A DNA stretch of 27,675 nt, taken from assembly GCA_934162555.1 (NCBI GenBank), contig CAKPJE010000004.1, positions 1-27,675 of the forward strand. The letters run 5' to 3'. Position numbers and translations under genes: made by a program. The notes under the pieces are model-generated. The model did no database searches. It was not told where the DNA came from and worked only from the letters and a program-made list of their open reading frames with translations. Every line of letters starts with the position of its first letter. Position 1 is the stretch's first letter. Origin of the DNA: an uncultured Bacilli bacterium. GTDB taxonomy: Bacteria > Bacillota_I > Bacilli_A > RF39 > UBA660. Shown here in pieces: positions 1-7,703 of this stretch.

Positions 1-89
1 CTAGTCCCATAGTTATCAACAAAAATTATATTTTTTTTATTTTTTAGTAATACATGTATGTATGTATTAGTGGTTTCATGTTATCAACA
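1..89. repeat. 89-bp perfect direct repeat, copy 1
   Basis: Bases 1-89 are identical to 23711-23799, same orientation, by direct reading. The match may extend left of the window; on the right it ends exactly after the 9-mer TTATCAACA. That 9-mer occurs twice in each copy (13-21 and 81-89 here), flanking an A/T tract and an inverted repeat (TAATACAT...ATGTATTA). It differs by one base from the DnaA box consensus TTATCCACA. This copy sits downstream of ftsX; the other lies just upstream of the lectin-like gene. Function is unknown. Confidence 0.9.
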
Positions 90-140
90 AACCTTTCCTT
101 ACTCTATCAATTTTACTACACTTATTAACAAATTACAACA

Positions 141-1040
141 TTAAATTTTCAAATATTTTTTACTTGCCCTATAACTACCAATCATACCAACCAAAGCACC
201 AACACCCAAAAGTACAAGCGAAGTATAATAAATAAACGGCATTGGTTTAATAAGTTTTAATATTGGTGAAAATAACTGACCATTTAATTTTTCATACATT
301 GAAGCATAACCATAAAGAGTTATAAATATCGGAATAATTGAACCAATCAAACCAATAATAAGCCCCTCAAATATAAAAGGTATCTTAATATTCAAATTAG
401 AAGCACCCACTAATCTCATAATCTCAATCTCTTTTCTCCTAGCAATTATAGCAATCTTAATAGTATTAGAAATCAAGAAAGCAGTTACTAAAATAAGTGC
501 GACTACAATTATAATACTACCCTTTCTAATAGCATCAAATATATTAACCAAATCCCTTATAGCTTCCTTACCATATTGGACAAACTCAACCTCATCATAA
601 ACCTCTATCTTAGAAGCAATCTCATCAACCTTACGTAGATCCTTTACCTTAACAATATAAGTTGAAGACAAAGGATTGTTCGCATCCGTACGACCAGCTA
701 AAATACTGGCAAGCGCCGAATCAGCATTCATCATTTCCTTCAAAACATCAGCTTTTGACTTAAAAACACAACTAGTAACACCATCAATATCATTAATCTT
801 ATTCTTAACATTACTAATATCATCATTGGTAGCATCCTTCTTCAAAAAAACAACAATTGACATATCAGACTCAATCAACTTTGTAAAATTATTAACATTA
901 TAAGTAAGAACAATTGAAATAGCAACAACAATCAATGTTATAGCTGTACAAAGTATAGAAGCCATTGATAAAGACAAATTTCTAAAAACACCCTTAAAAG
1001 CATCTCTAATATTACGACCAAATATTCTAACGTACTGCAT
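141..1040 (-). CDS. ftsX: Cell division ABC transporter permease FtsX
   Basis: This is the membrane partner of the FtsE ATPase. In Gram-positive bacteria FtsEX activates peptidoglycan hydrolases at the division site or sidewall. The 299 residues match the family: a cytoplasmic N-terminus, one membrane segment at about 22-47, an external domain up to about 170, then three membrane segments (about 175-200, 222-245 and 270-292). The motif RRKEIEIMRLVGAS before the last pair is typical of FtsX. The ATG at 1040 is preceded by AAGGAAGG and overlaps the end of ftsE by 14 bases, so translation is probably coupled. It is the last gene of the prfB-ftsE-ftsX operon. Confidence 0.96.
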   Translation of the reverse strand: MQYVRIFGRNIRDAFKGVFRNLSLSMASILCTAITLIVVAISIVLTYNVNNFTKLIESDMSIVVFLKKDATNDDISNVKNKINDIDGVTSCVFKSKADVLKEMMNADSALASILAGRTDANNPLSSTYIVKVKDLRKVDEIASKIEVYDEVEFVQYGKEAIRDLVNIFDAIRKGSIIIVVALILVTAFLISNTIKIAIIARRKEIEIMRLVGASNLNIKIPFIFEGLIIGLIGSIIPIFITLYGYASMYEKLNGQLFSPILKLIKPMPFIYYTSLVLLGVGALVGMIGSYRASKKYLKI

Positions 1041-1722
1041 TTTTATATGTTCCTTCCTTATAATCCTTTAAAATTCTACCCTCTTCCAAAAGAATAACCC
1101 TTTTCTTCATCTTCTCAACAATCCCAGTATCATGAGTAACCATAATTACAGTAGTTCCCCTCTTGTTAATCTCATCCAAAACATTCATTATCTCATAACT
1201 AGTATCCGGATCCAAATTTCCTGTCGGTTCATCACAAATCAAAATCTTTGGACCATTTACAATCGCACGAGCAATAGCAGTTCTCTGTTGTTCACCACCA
1301 CTTATTTTCTCAGGATAACTCTTAGCTTTATTCTTTAAGCCAACTAACTCTAAAGCCTTAATAGTCTTATCATGGATTTCATCCTTTGATAAACCAAGAA
1401 CCTCTAAAGCAAAAGCAACATTTTCATAAACAGTAGCATGAGGAAGTAACTTGAAATCCTGAAAAACAACACCAAGTTTTCTTCTAAGCTTATAAACCTT
1501 GTTATTCTTTAACCTAGCAACATCTATACCACCAATCATGATTTTACCACTCGTAGGCTTTTCCTCACGATATAACATCTTAATCAAAGTACTCTTACCA
1601 CAACCAGTAGAACCAATAACAAAAACAAACTCTCCCTTTTCAATATCTAAACTCAAATCATTAACAGCTAAAACACCTGTCTTATACTTTTTATTTACAT
1701 TCCTTATCTGTATAATATTCAT
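1027..1722 (-). CDS. ftsE: Cell division ATP-binding protein FtsE
   Basis: This is the ABC ATPase that pairs with FtsX on the inner face of the membrane. In its 231 residues one sees Walker A (GSTGCGKST, about 37-45), the signature ISGGEQQR, Walker B with its glutamate (ILICDEPTGNLDP), and the switch histidine in VTHD, so it should be an active ATPase. The start at 1722 follows the prfB stop by only 4 bases, and the Shine-Dalgarno GGTGAT lies inside the prfB tail, which suggests coupled translation. The prfB-ftsE-ftsX order is common in Firmicutes. Confidence 0.97.
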   Translation of the reverse strand: MNIIQIRNVNKKYKTGVLAVNDLSLDIEKGEFVFVIGSTGCGKSTLIKMLYREEKPTSGKIMIGGIDVARLKNNKVYKLRRKLGVVFQDFKLLPHATVYENVAFALEVLGLSKDEIHDKTIKALELVGLKNKAKSYPEKISGGEQQRTAIARAIVNGPKILICDEPTGNLDPDTSYEIMNVLDEINKRGTTVIMVTHDTGIVEKMKKRVILLEEGRILKDYKEGTYKNAVR

Positions 1723-1726
1723 TTCA

Positions 1727-2825
1727 TCACCAACTCTTCAAATTATCATTTATAAAGTCATCAATATCTCCATCTAACACCTTATCAACATTAGGATTCT
1801 CCGTATTCGTACGATGATCCTTAACCAAAGTATATGGACACATTACATAACTCCTTATCTGGGATCCAAAATTAATATCTTTTATCTCTCCCTTTAAATT
1901 CTTCATCTCTTCATTTTTCTTCTCAAGTTCAATCTTATAAAGCTTACTCTTTAAAACCTCAAAAGCCTCTTCCTTATTTTGAATCTGACTTCTTTGATTT
2001 TGACAAGTAACAACAATTCCTGTCGGAAAATGGGTTATACGAACAGCAGAAGGTGTTGTATTAACACCCTGACCACCATGACCAGAAGCACAATAACAAT
2101 CAATCCTAATATCAGAATCCTTTATCTCAATATCCACATTACCACTTTCAATTAATGGGACAACATCAACCGAAGCAAAAGAAGTATGTCTTCTAGCACC
2201 GCTATCAAAAGGCGATATACGAACTAACCTATGAATTCCCTTTTCACATTTCAAATAGCCATAAGCATATAAACCATGAACAATCATCGTCATACTCTTA
2301 ATACCAGCTTCAAGACCTTCCTGTTCATCTATTACCTCACAAGTATAACCCTTTTTTTCACACCACCTAGTATACATTCTCTTAAGCATATTAGCCCAAT
2401 CACAAGCCTCAGTACCACCTGCTCCCGCATGTATCTCTAAAATTGCATCATTCTCATCATGTTCATTATTAAGTAACAATTTAATCTCAAGAGCATCAAG
2501 CTTTTTACTTATATCATCCTTTTCTTGTTCTAACAAACTAAAAGTTTCTAAATCATTATTATCTCTTAACTCATTTAAAATATCTAAATTAATTAAAATA
2601 TTATTTTTTAAATCTGAAGCCTCTTTTATTATATTCTTATTAGCATTTAACTCACTAATTACCTTGGCACTCTCTCTTCTATCATCCCAAAACCCATCTT
2701 CTAAAGTTCTAGCTTCCAACTCTTTTATCTTTTGATTACGCTTATCGAAGTCAAAGTAACCCCCATAATTCATTTATCTTAATAATATAGTCATTATATA
2801 TATTTAATAATTCACTTACTTCCAT
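1727..2825 (-). CDS. prfB: Peptide chain release factor 2, with programmed +1 frameshift
   Basis: RF2 terminates translation at UAA and UGA. The main frame carries the recognition motif SPF (in RISPFDSGARR) and the peptidyl-hydrolase motif GGQ (in GHGGQGVNTT). Its only in-frame ATG (2773) lies within the frameshift signal and has no ribosome binding site. The true start is the ATG at 2825, preceded by GGAGGG: a 24-codon leader (MEVSELLNIYND...) runs to UGA at 2753-2751 in the context CTT TGA C. A +1 slip joins it to the main frame at the Asp codon 2750-2748, giving about 365 residues, the usual RF2 length. Autoregulation follows from the known mechanism: scarce RF2 favours the slip. It is first in the operon with ftsE and ftsX. 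Confidence 0.95.
2750..2765 (-). promoter_or_regulatory. prfB +1 programmed frameshift site
   Basis: The minus strand reads TGG GGG TTA CTT TGA C. The slippery CTT, in-frame UGA and following C are the canonical RF2 recoding site. The G-run ends three bases before CTT, the same spacing as the internal Shine-Dalgarno-like stimulator of the E. coli site. Confidence 0.93.
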
Positions 2826-2880
2826 ATACAACCCTCCATATTAATTATAGCACAAATGATACACTAATAGCAACCATAGA

Positions 2881-2901
2881 AAAAATACTTTTGCAAGTAT
2901 T
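2881..2901 (-). terminator. Intrinsic terminator after the dnaB-dnaI operon
   Basis: An inverted repeat AATACTT/AAGTATT (2884-2890 and 2895-2901) with a 4-base loop is followed on the minus strand by a T-run. The stop codon of the preceding gene (2902-2900) overlaps the stem. Confidence 0.7.
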
Positions 2902-3310
2902 ATTTTTTCTTAGTAATGCGCTCCAAAAACAAAACTTTTTTAACTGCATCCTCTTCTTTTAAATTCTTAATCCTACAATCATATTCTAAATCAGCACTAA
3001 TTTTTTTGACAATCTCATCCATATCTAAATCTTTATAATATTTATCAAAATAAGTACTATAGACATACGAAAATAAATTACCATCTAAATTAATATAACT
3101 AATTAAAGTATCTTTAACCTTTGAACCAACACTTTTCTTAACAAGTGCAACCGAAGTCTTTAAATCATCGTTATATTTAAAATCACCTATATAATCATAA
3201 ACATGTGATATTTCCCTATGATTTTCCATTAAAGCCATTGTTCCATTCATATATGTAACAACACTTTTAGTATTACTAACTTTTTTAAACTTTACAATTA
3301 CTTTTCCCAT
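2900..3310 (-). CDS. Hypothetical protein in the dnaB-dnaI operon
   Basis: I do not recognise this 136-residue protein. It starts 2 bases after the dnaI stop, with AGAGGTAAG as ribosome binding site in the dnaI tail, so it is surely co-translated with dnaI. It is mixed alpha/beta, lysine-rich, with no signal peptide, membrane segment or cysteine motif. In Bacillus the dnaB-dnaI pair is followed by ytxB/ytxC, but the length does not match YtxC and I see no clear similarity. The C-terminus (FLERITKKK) runs into the terminator. A role linked to replication initiation is only a guess from position. Confidence 0.75.
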   Translation of the reverse strand: MGKVIVKFKKVSNTKSVVTYMNGTMALMENHREISHVYDYIGDFKYNDDLKTSVALVKKSVGSKVKDTLISYINLDGNLFSYVYSTYFDKYYKDLDMDEIVKKISADLEYDCRIKNLKEEDAVKKVLFLERITKKK

Positions 3311-3312
3311 AA

Positions 3313-4227
3313 CTACTTACCTCTATAATTCTGCGCTACCATTACCATATCCTCTGATAATTGATTTATTCTCTCCATTATTCTTTTAGATTTTAATTTA
3401 TTAACCCCACTCTTACTCGTACTTAAATGTTCCTCTAACATATCTAAACTTAAATTAGAAGTAAAAAATGTTGGTAAATCTGCTTCCATTCTTACATTTA
3501 AAATTGGACACAAAATCTCATCTCGGCCCCAATCAGTTAAGTTTTCAGCCCCAATATCATCAATCAATAAAAGCGGTGTTTTACTCACTGAATCCATCAA
3601 ATTACTATATTCACCAGTATTAAAAGCTCCCTTTAATTCACTTAAAAAGTATGGCCAAAATACTATTACACTTTTTATATCCTTTTTAGCAAGTTCATTA
3701 AACATAGCCGCAATTAAATATGATTTTCCAGAACCAAAATTACCACTTAAATATAAACCCCTTTTTTTATTTGGATAATTCTTTATAAAATCATTTAACC
3801 ATTTAATACAAGCAAATCTATTTTTATCATCCGTATAAATATCTTTCATTCGAGCATTCTTTAAATATGAATTCGCACCCACTAATCTTACATTAGCGCT
3901 ATACTTATTTTCTTCTCTTATTTTAGTCAAATACTTACAAGCTTTATATCCAATTTCAATATGACCATCAACATTAATTGGTAAATAAGCATATCCCTTT
4001 ACTTTATTTTTACACTCCATTAAATTTTTACATTTTAAACAATTAGAATACTCATAAGAACACTCAATTAAAGTAGTTGTATAATTTTTTAATACATTAT
4101 CAGATATTTTTAATTCTTTAACCATTTTAGCAAAATCAGGATCTTTTAAAGCTTTCTTATATTCATCATCCAAATCAATATAAGGACCATTCATTTTTCT
4201 TAAAAATTCTTCATCTAACTTAAGCAT
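3313..4227 (-). CDS. dnaI: Primosomal helicase loader DnaI
   Basis: DnaI is the AAA+ ATPase that loads the replicative helicase in Bacilli, working with DnaB and DnaD. The 304 residues show an N-terminal helicase-binding region with a cysteine cluster (C56, C63, C66, C72, C97), consistent with the DnaI zinc-binding domain, followed by an AAA+ domain with Walker A GNFGSGKS (162-169) and Walker B LLLIDDIG (219-226). The start at 4227 lies 1 base after the dnaB stop, with AAAGGAG as ribosome binding site. DnaI with a DnaB-type partner is characteristic of Bacilli and their reduced relatives. Confidence 0.95.
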   Translation of the reverse strand: MLKLDEEFLRKMNGPYIDLDDEYKKALKDPDFAKMVKELKISDNVLKNYTTTLIECSYEYSNCLKCKNLMECKNKVKGYAYLPINVDGHIEIGYKACKYLTKIREENKYSANVRLVGANSYLKNARMKDIYTDDKNRFACIKWLNDFIKNYPNKKRGLYLSGNFGSGKSYLIAAMFNELAKKDIKSVIVFWPYFLSELKGAFNTGEYSNLMDSVSKTPLLLIDDIGAENLTDWGRDEILCPILNVRMEADLPTFFTSNLSLDMLEEHLSTSKSGVNKLKSKRIMERINQLSEDMVMVAQNYRGK

Positions 4228-4228
4228 A

Positions 4229-5491
4229 CTAACTAAACTCCTTTAATAAATCATCTATATCTTTCTTCTCTTCTTCACTAGCAGACACAGATTCAACTTT
4301 TTGATCAAACCAAGTAGGTTCAGAAGAAACCCTAGTTTTTGGTTTTCTCTTATTATTCTCACTACGAGCAATCTTAATGGCATCATCAACAGTCATAATT
4401 TTTGATCTTTTCCACTGAGATGCAATAGCATCTATATAATTTATATTTAATTTATTATTAGTTGTTTTTAAAACAAAATCAAGCAAAACATTTATAACAC
4501 CTGGTGTTAAATCTATATCAACTGCTAAATGTTCTAAAACCTTTAAATCAGTTTTTGAAGGTTTAGTCCCAATCTTAGAAGCCAAAAAATTATAAGGACT
4601 TGTAGTTTCAAACATATATATTAGCTGAGCCATTTTTGTATTATCACCAATTGGCTTTCTTAAATATTCTGGTTGACATTTAAATATTATATTAGGCAAC
4701 TTACCACTATTTTGAAAAGTATAATATTTCCTAGCATTTTCCCTGATTTTTTCTTTATCAATAGCATTTTTTTCATTTAATGATTCTTTAATTACTTCGC
4801 TCATTGTTTCTAAATTAAAATCATAAATAAATGCTAGTTTTAATAATAATTCTCTTACCCCTTTATTCACACTTCTTAAATTAAGCATTTCGCTTGGTAT
4901 AGATGCTAGACATACTTCTAAATCAAAACCAATATCAAATGCTAAATTATTTGTACTTCTTGCTCTTAAATCAAGTGTACTATAATCTTTTTCTACATTA
5001 CTAACCATAAATACATCTGAAAAAGATGATGTTACTTCTTTGTATTCTTTTAAACTAACAGATGGTATTTTAAAACTTTTTACAATTATATCATATTCTC
5101 TTTTGCCAATATTACTTAATAACAATGTTGATAAAATAGGATTTGCAAAAAAATCATTTGGGTATAAAGGAGAATATAGTTCATATATATAAGAATTAAT
5201 ACTATCTTCTTTTACATATGTTCTAATTAGTCCAACTGCTTCTAATTTAGCTTTTGCAAGTACAAATCCATCAATACTAAATCCAAGTAAATTCATTAAA
5301 TAATGATGGGTATATTCTTCACTCGTAAACTCCATTTTATCTAATTCTGACCACAAATTAAAATATAAACTAACAGCATCTGATCCAATTATTGGTTGAT
5401 AAAGTCGCATCAATAATTTTCTATCTTGGTCATTAAAAATAGTTTTGTTGATGACAATAAATTTGTCAGCTGGTAAAATTGTACTTTTCAT
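4229..5491 (-). CDS. dnaB: Replication initiation and membrane attachment protein DnaB
   Basis: This is the Bacillus-type DnaB (not the replicative helicase), which acts with DnaD and DnaI in helicase loading at the origin. At 420 residues it is close to family length. The N-terminal winged-helix region begins after the typical opening (F.V.N....D...L..LYQPIIG), and a second DnaB/DnaD-type helical region follows, ending near VDDAIKIAR, before a charged tail (EEEKKDIDDLLKEFS) typical of the family. The call rests on overall pattern and on the adjacent dnaI. The ribosome binding site is TAGGTGG, and a good promoter lies at 5509-5538. Confidence 0.9.
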   Translation of the reverse strand: MKSTILPADKFIVINKTIFNDQDRKLLMRLYQPIIGSDAVSLYFNLWSELDKMEFTSEEYTHHYLMNLLGFSIDGFVLAKAKLEAVGLIRTYVKEDSINSYIYELYSPLYPNDFFANPILSTLLLSNIGKREYDIIVKSFKIPSVSLKEYKEVTSSFSDVFMVSNVEKDYSTLDLRARSTNNLAFDIGFDLEVCLASIPSEMLNLRSVNKGVRELLLKLAFIYDFNLETMSEVIKESLNEKNAIDKEKIRENARKYYTFQNSGKLPNIIFKCQPEYLRKPIGDNTKMAQLIYMFETTSPYNFLASKIGTKPSKTDLKVLEHLAVDIDLTPGVINVLLDFVLKTTNNKLNINYIDAIASQWKRSKIMTVDDAIKIARSENNKRKPKTRVSSEPTWFDQKVESVSASEEEKKDIDDLLKEFS

Positions 5492-5508
5492 CTAAACCAC
5501 CTAGAAAT

Positions 5509-5538
5509 ATATTACCACACTTTTAATCATAATAACAA
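5509..5538 (-). promoter_or_regulatory. Promoter of the dnaB-dnaI operon
   Basis: On the minus strand: TTGTTA (5538-5533), an 18-base spacer, then TAATAT (5514-5509) with an extended -10 TGG. It abuts the terminator of the upstream operon. Confidence 0.65.
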
Positions 5539-5540
5539 GA

Positions 5541-5564
5541 AAAAAAGCAATTATTTGCTTTTTT
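5541..5564 (-). terminator. Intrinsic terminator of the rnc-yebC operon
   Basis: A perfect 10-bp stem (AAAAAAGCAA/TTGCTTTTTT) has a 4-base loop, with the T-run in the 3' arm on the minus strand. The stop codon of the preceding gene (5553-5551) is in the loop. Confidence 0.85.
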
Positions 5565-5904
5565 CTCCATAATTAGAACCACCTACTGCAAAATATTCTA
5601 AATATATTTTATCATCAATTATTTCATAATGTGTAGTAGAATAAGTTTCTTCGTTTATTTCCTTGTACATTAACCAATCGTGATCAGTATAATAATTGTA
5701 TATTCTTGTCATTTCCTCTGATGAAACAGTTAAAATTGTATCTTCAAAATAAAAAATGTAATTTCCCCTAGACATTTTCCACAATCCTTGAATTTTATTT
5801 TCATTTATACTTTTTCCATTACTTTTTTGAATATTTATTGTAACATAAGTTGTTATAAAACTTACAAAAATGGTTGCTAAAAAATATAATATTACTTTTT
5901 TCAT
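5551..5904 (-). CDS. Small membrane-anchored protein of unknown function
   Basis: This 117-residue protein has an N-terminal hydrophobic segment (about 4-25) after MKK, so it is either anchored with its C-terminus outside or secreted. There is no lipobox. The outer part is rich in aromatic residues and predicted beta strands (GLWKMSRGNYIFYFEDTILT, then TTHYEIIDDKIYLEYFAVGG), a pattern seen in small lipocalin-like domains, but I cannot assign a family. It starts 7 bases after the yebC stop with a weak ribosome binding site, probably coupled to yebC. The C-terminal codons are part of the terminator. Confidence 0.75.
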   Translation of the reverse strand: MKKVILYFLATIFVSFITTYVTINIQKSNGKSINENKIQGLWKMSRGNYIFYFEDTILTVSSEEMTRIYNYYTDHDWLMYKEINEETYSTTHYEIIDDKIYLEYFAVGGSNYGEKSK

Positions 5905-5911
5905 ATATTAT

Positions 5912-6625
5912 CTATAACTCAACGTTATGATATACATTTGATACATCATCAACTTCATCAAATAAATTTAATGCTCTTTGGAAAAGTTCTAAATCTTCCC
6001 CAGACAATTTTACTTTTTCTTTAGATAAATATGCAACTTCATCAATATCAAAAGTTATATCTTTTTTATAACTACTAATAGCATCTTTTATTTTATTAAT
6101 ATCATTTGGATTACCATAAACAATAACTTCTTCGCCATCATTTTCGATATCAATAAATGGTACATCAGCATTTATTAAAGCCTCCATTGCTTCATCTAAT
6201 GATAACCCTTTAAAACCAACAACTGATAGATTGTCATACATATAAGCAACACTACCCATTGCTCCCATTTTTAAATGACTTTTATTAATAACTGCACGAA
6301 CCTCGCTAACACTTCTATTAACATTATCTGTTAAACATTCAACAAGCATTGTTGATCCCGCTGGACCAAACACTTCATATGTTAAAACTTCATAATTTTC
6401 CGGTGATCCACTATTAACTTTATCAATAGCTCTTTTTATAACATCACTTGGTACTTGTTCCTTTTTTGCTTTTTCAATTAATCTTTTTAAACTAGGGTTT
6501 CCCTCAGGAGTAACCCCTCCATTTTTAGCAGCTAAATATATTTCTTTAGCATACATACCATATAATTTTCCTCTTGCAGCACCTGTTTTTGCTTTAGCAG
6601 CTGCTATATTTGGGAATCTTCCCAT
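5912..6625 (-). CDS. yebC: YebC/PmpR family protein
   Basis: YebC/PmpR proteins were described as transcriptional regulators; Bacillus YebC homologues have more recently been linked to translation of difficult proline stretches. The 237 residues match the family length. The N-terminus (MGRFPNIAAAKAKTGAARGK) is the conserved opening, followed by PEGNPSLKRLIEKAK and the hallmark YEVFGPAGSTMLVECLTDN. The ribosome binding site AGGAGGT precedes the ATG at 6625. It lies in the rnc operon. Confidence 0.95.
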   Translation of the reverse strand: MGRFPNIAAAKAKTGAARGKLYGMYAKEIYLAAKNGGVTPEGNPSLKRLIEKAKKEQVPSDVIKRAIDKVNSGSPENYEVLTYEVFGPAGSTMLVECLTDNVNRSVSEVRAVINKSHLKMGAMGSVAYMYDNLSVVGFKGLSLDEAMEALINADVPFIDIENDGEEVIVYGNPNDINKIKDAISSYKKDITFDIDEVAYLSKEKVKLSGEDLELFQRALNLFDEVDDVSNVYHNVEL

Positions 6626-6637
6626 ATTTTCTACCTC

Positions 6638-6955
6638 CTAAACATAAAAATCTTTTACTTTTTTTAATTCTAATCCCTTTTTATTCATTACTGTTTTATA
6701 AAATGATCTTACAATATTATTGTCTTTGTATTTAGGGTAACATTCTATTTCAACAGTTGTGTGTTCATCATAGCTAAATTTAATTTTATCGCTAATCATT
6801 TCCCCACATTTAACATACAAATTATAATCTCCATTTTTTAGATCATATAATAGGGTATCATCATTTTTTATTTCACCTAATTTAATATCATTTAAAAATA
6901 TTTCAAATGGTATATTCATATCCGCCAATTTATTCAACCTTTTTATTCTAAGCAT
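6638..6955 (-). CDS. Hypothetical protein between rnc and yebC
   Basis: I do not recognise this protein of about 105 residues. The frame opens at a GTG (6964), but the ATG at 6955 is the better start: AGAAAAGAG precedes it at 8 bases, and it overlaps the rnc stop by 8 bases. Residues of the type PFEIFLNDIKLGEI followed by YDLKNGDYNLYVKC look like a small beta-sandwich, reminiscent of PEGA-type domains, but this is a weak impression. No signal peptide or membrane segment is seen. It is translationally coupled to rnc. Confidence 0.7.
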   Translation of the reverse strand: MLRIKRLNKLADMNIPFEIFLNDIKLGEIKNDDTLLYDLKNGDYNLYVKCGEMISDKIKFSYDEHTTVEIECYPKYKDNNIVRSFYKTVMNKKGLELKKVKDFYV

Positions 6956-7604
6956 TTTTTGCACTCTTTTCTAAAGCTTCTCTAGCAGCTTCTTGTTCTG
7001 CTTTCTTTTTACTATTTCCAATACCTGTACCATATAAAATCCCATCTATTCTAACTTCAACTTCAAAAGTTCGATCATGAGCAGGACCTTCTTCTCTAAT
7101 GATAACATACTCTAAACTTTTTTTATCTGTTTGGACAAGTTCTTGTAATTTAGTTTTATAATCATGGAAAAATTCATAATTGTTATTAATATGTTTTATA
7201 ATTTTTTCGTTTAAATAATTACTTGTAAATTCTAATCCTTTGTCTAAATACATCGCACCTATAAATGCTTCAAATATATCAGCCACAATAGCTTTTCTAT
7301 ACTTCCCACCGTGTTCTCTTTCACCATGACCAAGTCTTAAATATTCATTTAAACCTAATTTAAGTGAATACTCATACAAAGCATCTTCACAAACATAACT
7401 TGACCTAAGCTTTGTCATAGTACCCTCTTCATAATCGGTTTTTTTATACAAATATTCACTCATAATAAGTTCTAAAACAGCATCTCCTAAATATTCAAGT
7501 CTTTCATAGCTATTGACATTTTTTTCATTAGCATACGAAGTATGGGTAAATGCCTCCAGATATAAATTCTCATTTTTAGTTTCTATTCCTAAACTTTCAA
7601 ACAT
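6948..7604 (-). CDS. rnc: Ribonuclease III
   Basis: RNase III cleaves double-stranded RNA and processes rRNA precursors. The 218 residues contain the signature ERLEYLGDAVLEL (34-46), with catalytic acids corresponding to E34, D41, D109 and E112 (in VADIFEAFIGAMYLD). A C-terminal double-stranded RNA-binding domain starts at DYKTKLQELVQ (about 148) and ends in KKKAEQEAAREAL. All catalytic residues are present. The ribosome binding site is AGAGGTGAG. It is the first gene of an operon with a small gene, yebC and a membrane protein; the promoter is at 7625-7653. Confidence 0.97.
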   Translation of the reverse strand: MFESLGIETKNENLYLEAFTHTSYANEKNVNSYERLEYLGDAVLELIMSEYLYKKTDYEEGTMTKLRSSYVCEDALYEYSLKLGLNEYLRLGHGEREHGGKYRKAIVADIFEAFIGAMYLDKGLEFTSNYLNEKIIKHINNNYEFFHDYKTKLQELVQTDKKSLEYVIIREEGPAHDRTFEVEVRIDGILYGTGIGNSKKKAEQEAAREALEKSAKNA

Positions 7605-7624
7605 CTTCTCACCTCTTCATATAT

Positions 7625-7653
7625 ATTGTACACGATTTTTTATTACTTTACAA
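7625..7653 (-). promoter_or_regulatory. Promoter of the rnc operon
   Basis: On the minus strand: TTGTAA (7653-7648), a 17-base spacer, TACAAT (7630-7625), with TG directly before the -10. It is back to back with the promoter at 7660-7688. Confidence 0.7.
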
Positions 7654-7659
7654 TTGCCA

Positions 7660-7688
7660 TTTACTTTTTTTATATAAAATGATACAAT
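7660..7688 (+). promoter_or_regulatory. Promoter of the ZnuA-like lipoprotein gene
   Basis: TTTACT (7660-7665), a 17-base spacer, TACAAT (7683-7688), with an extended -10 TGA. The ribosome binding site AGGTGA follows before the ATG at 7704. Confidence 0.65.
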
Positions 7689-7703
7689 AATTTAGGTGAT
7701 TAT

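Noticed and set aside
1..89. TTATCAACA boxes as part of the chromosomal origin
   Set aside because: Only two boxes per copy, no dnaA or dnaN nearby, and an identical copy 23.7 kb away. A repeat element is a better description.
2773..2825. Upstream ATG frame of prfB as an independent leader peptide
   Set aside because: It ends exactly at the CTT TGA C recoding site and joins the RF2 frame by +1 shift, so it is the N-terminus of RF2.
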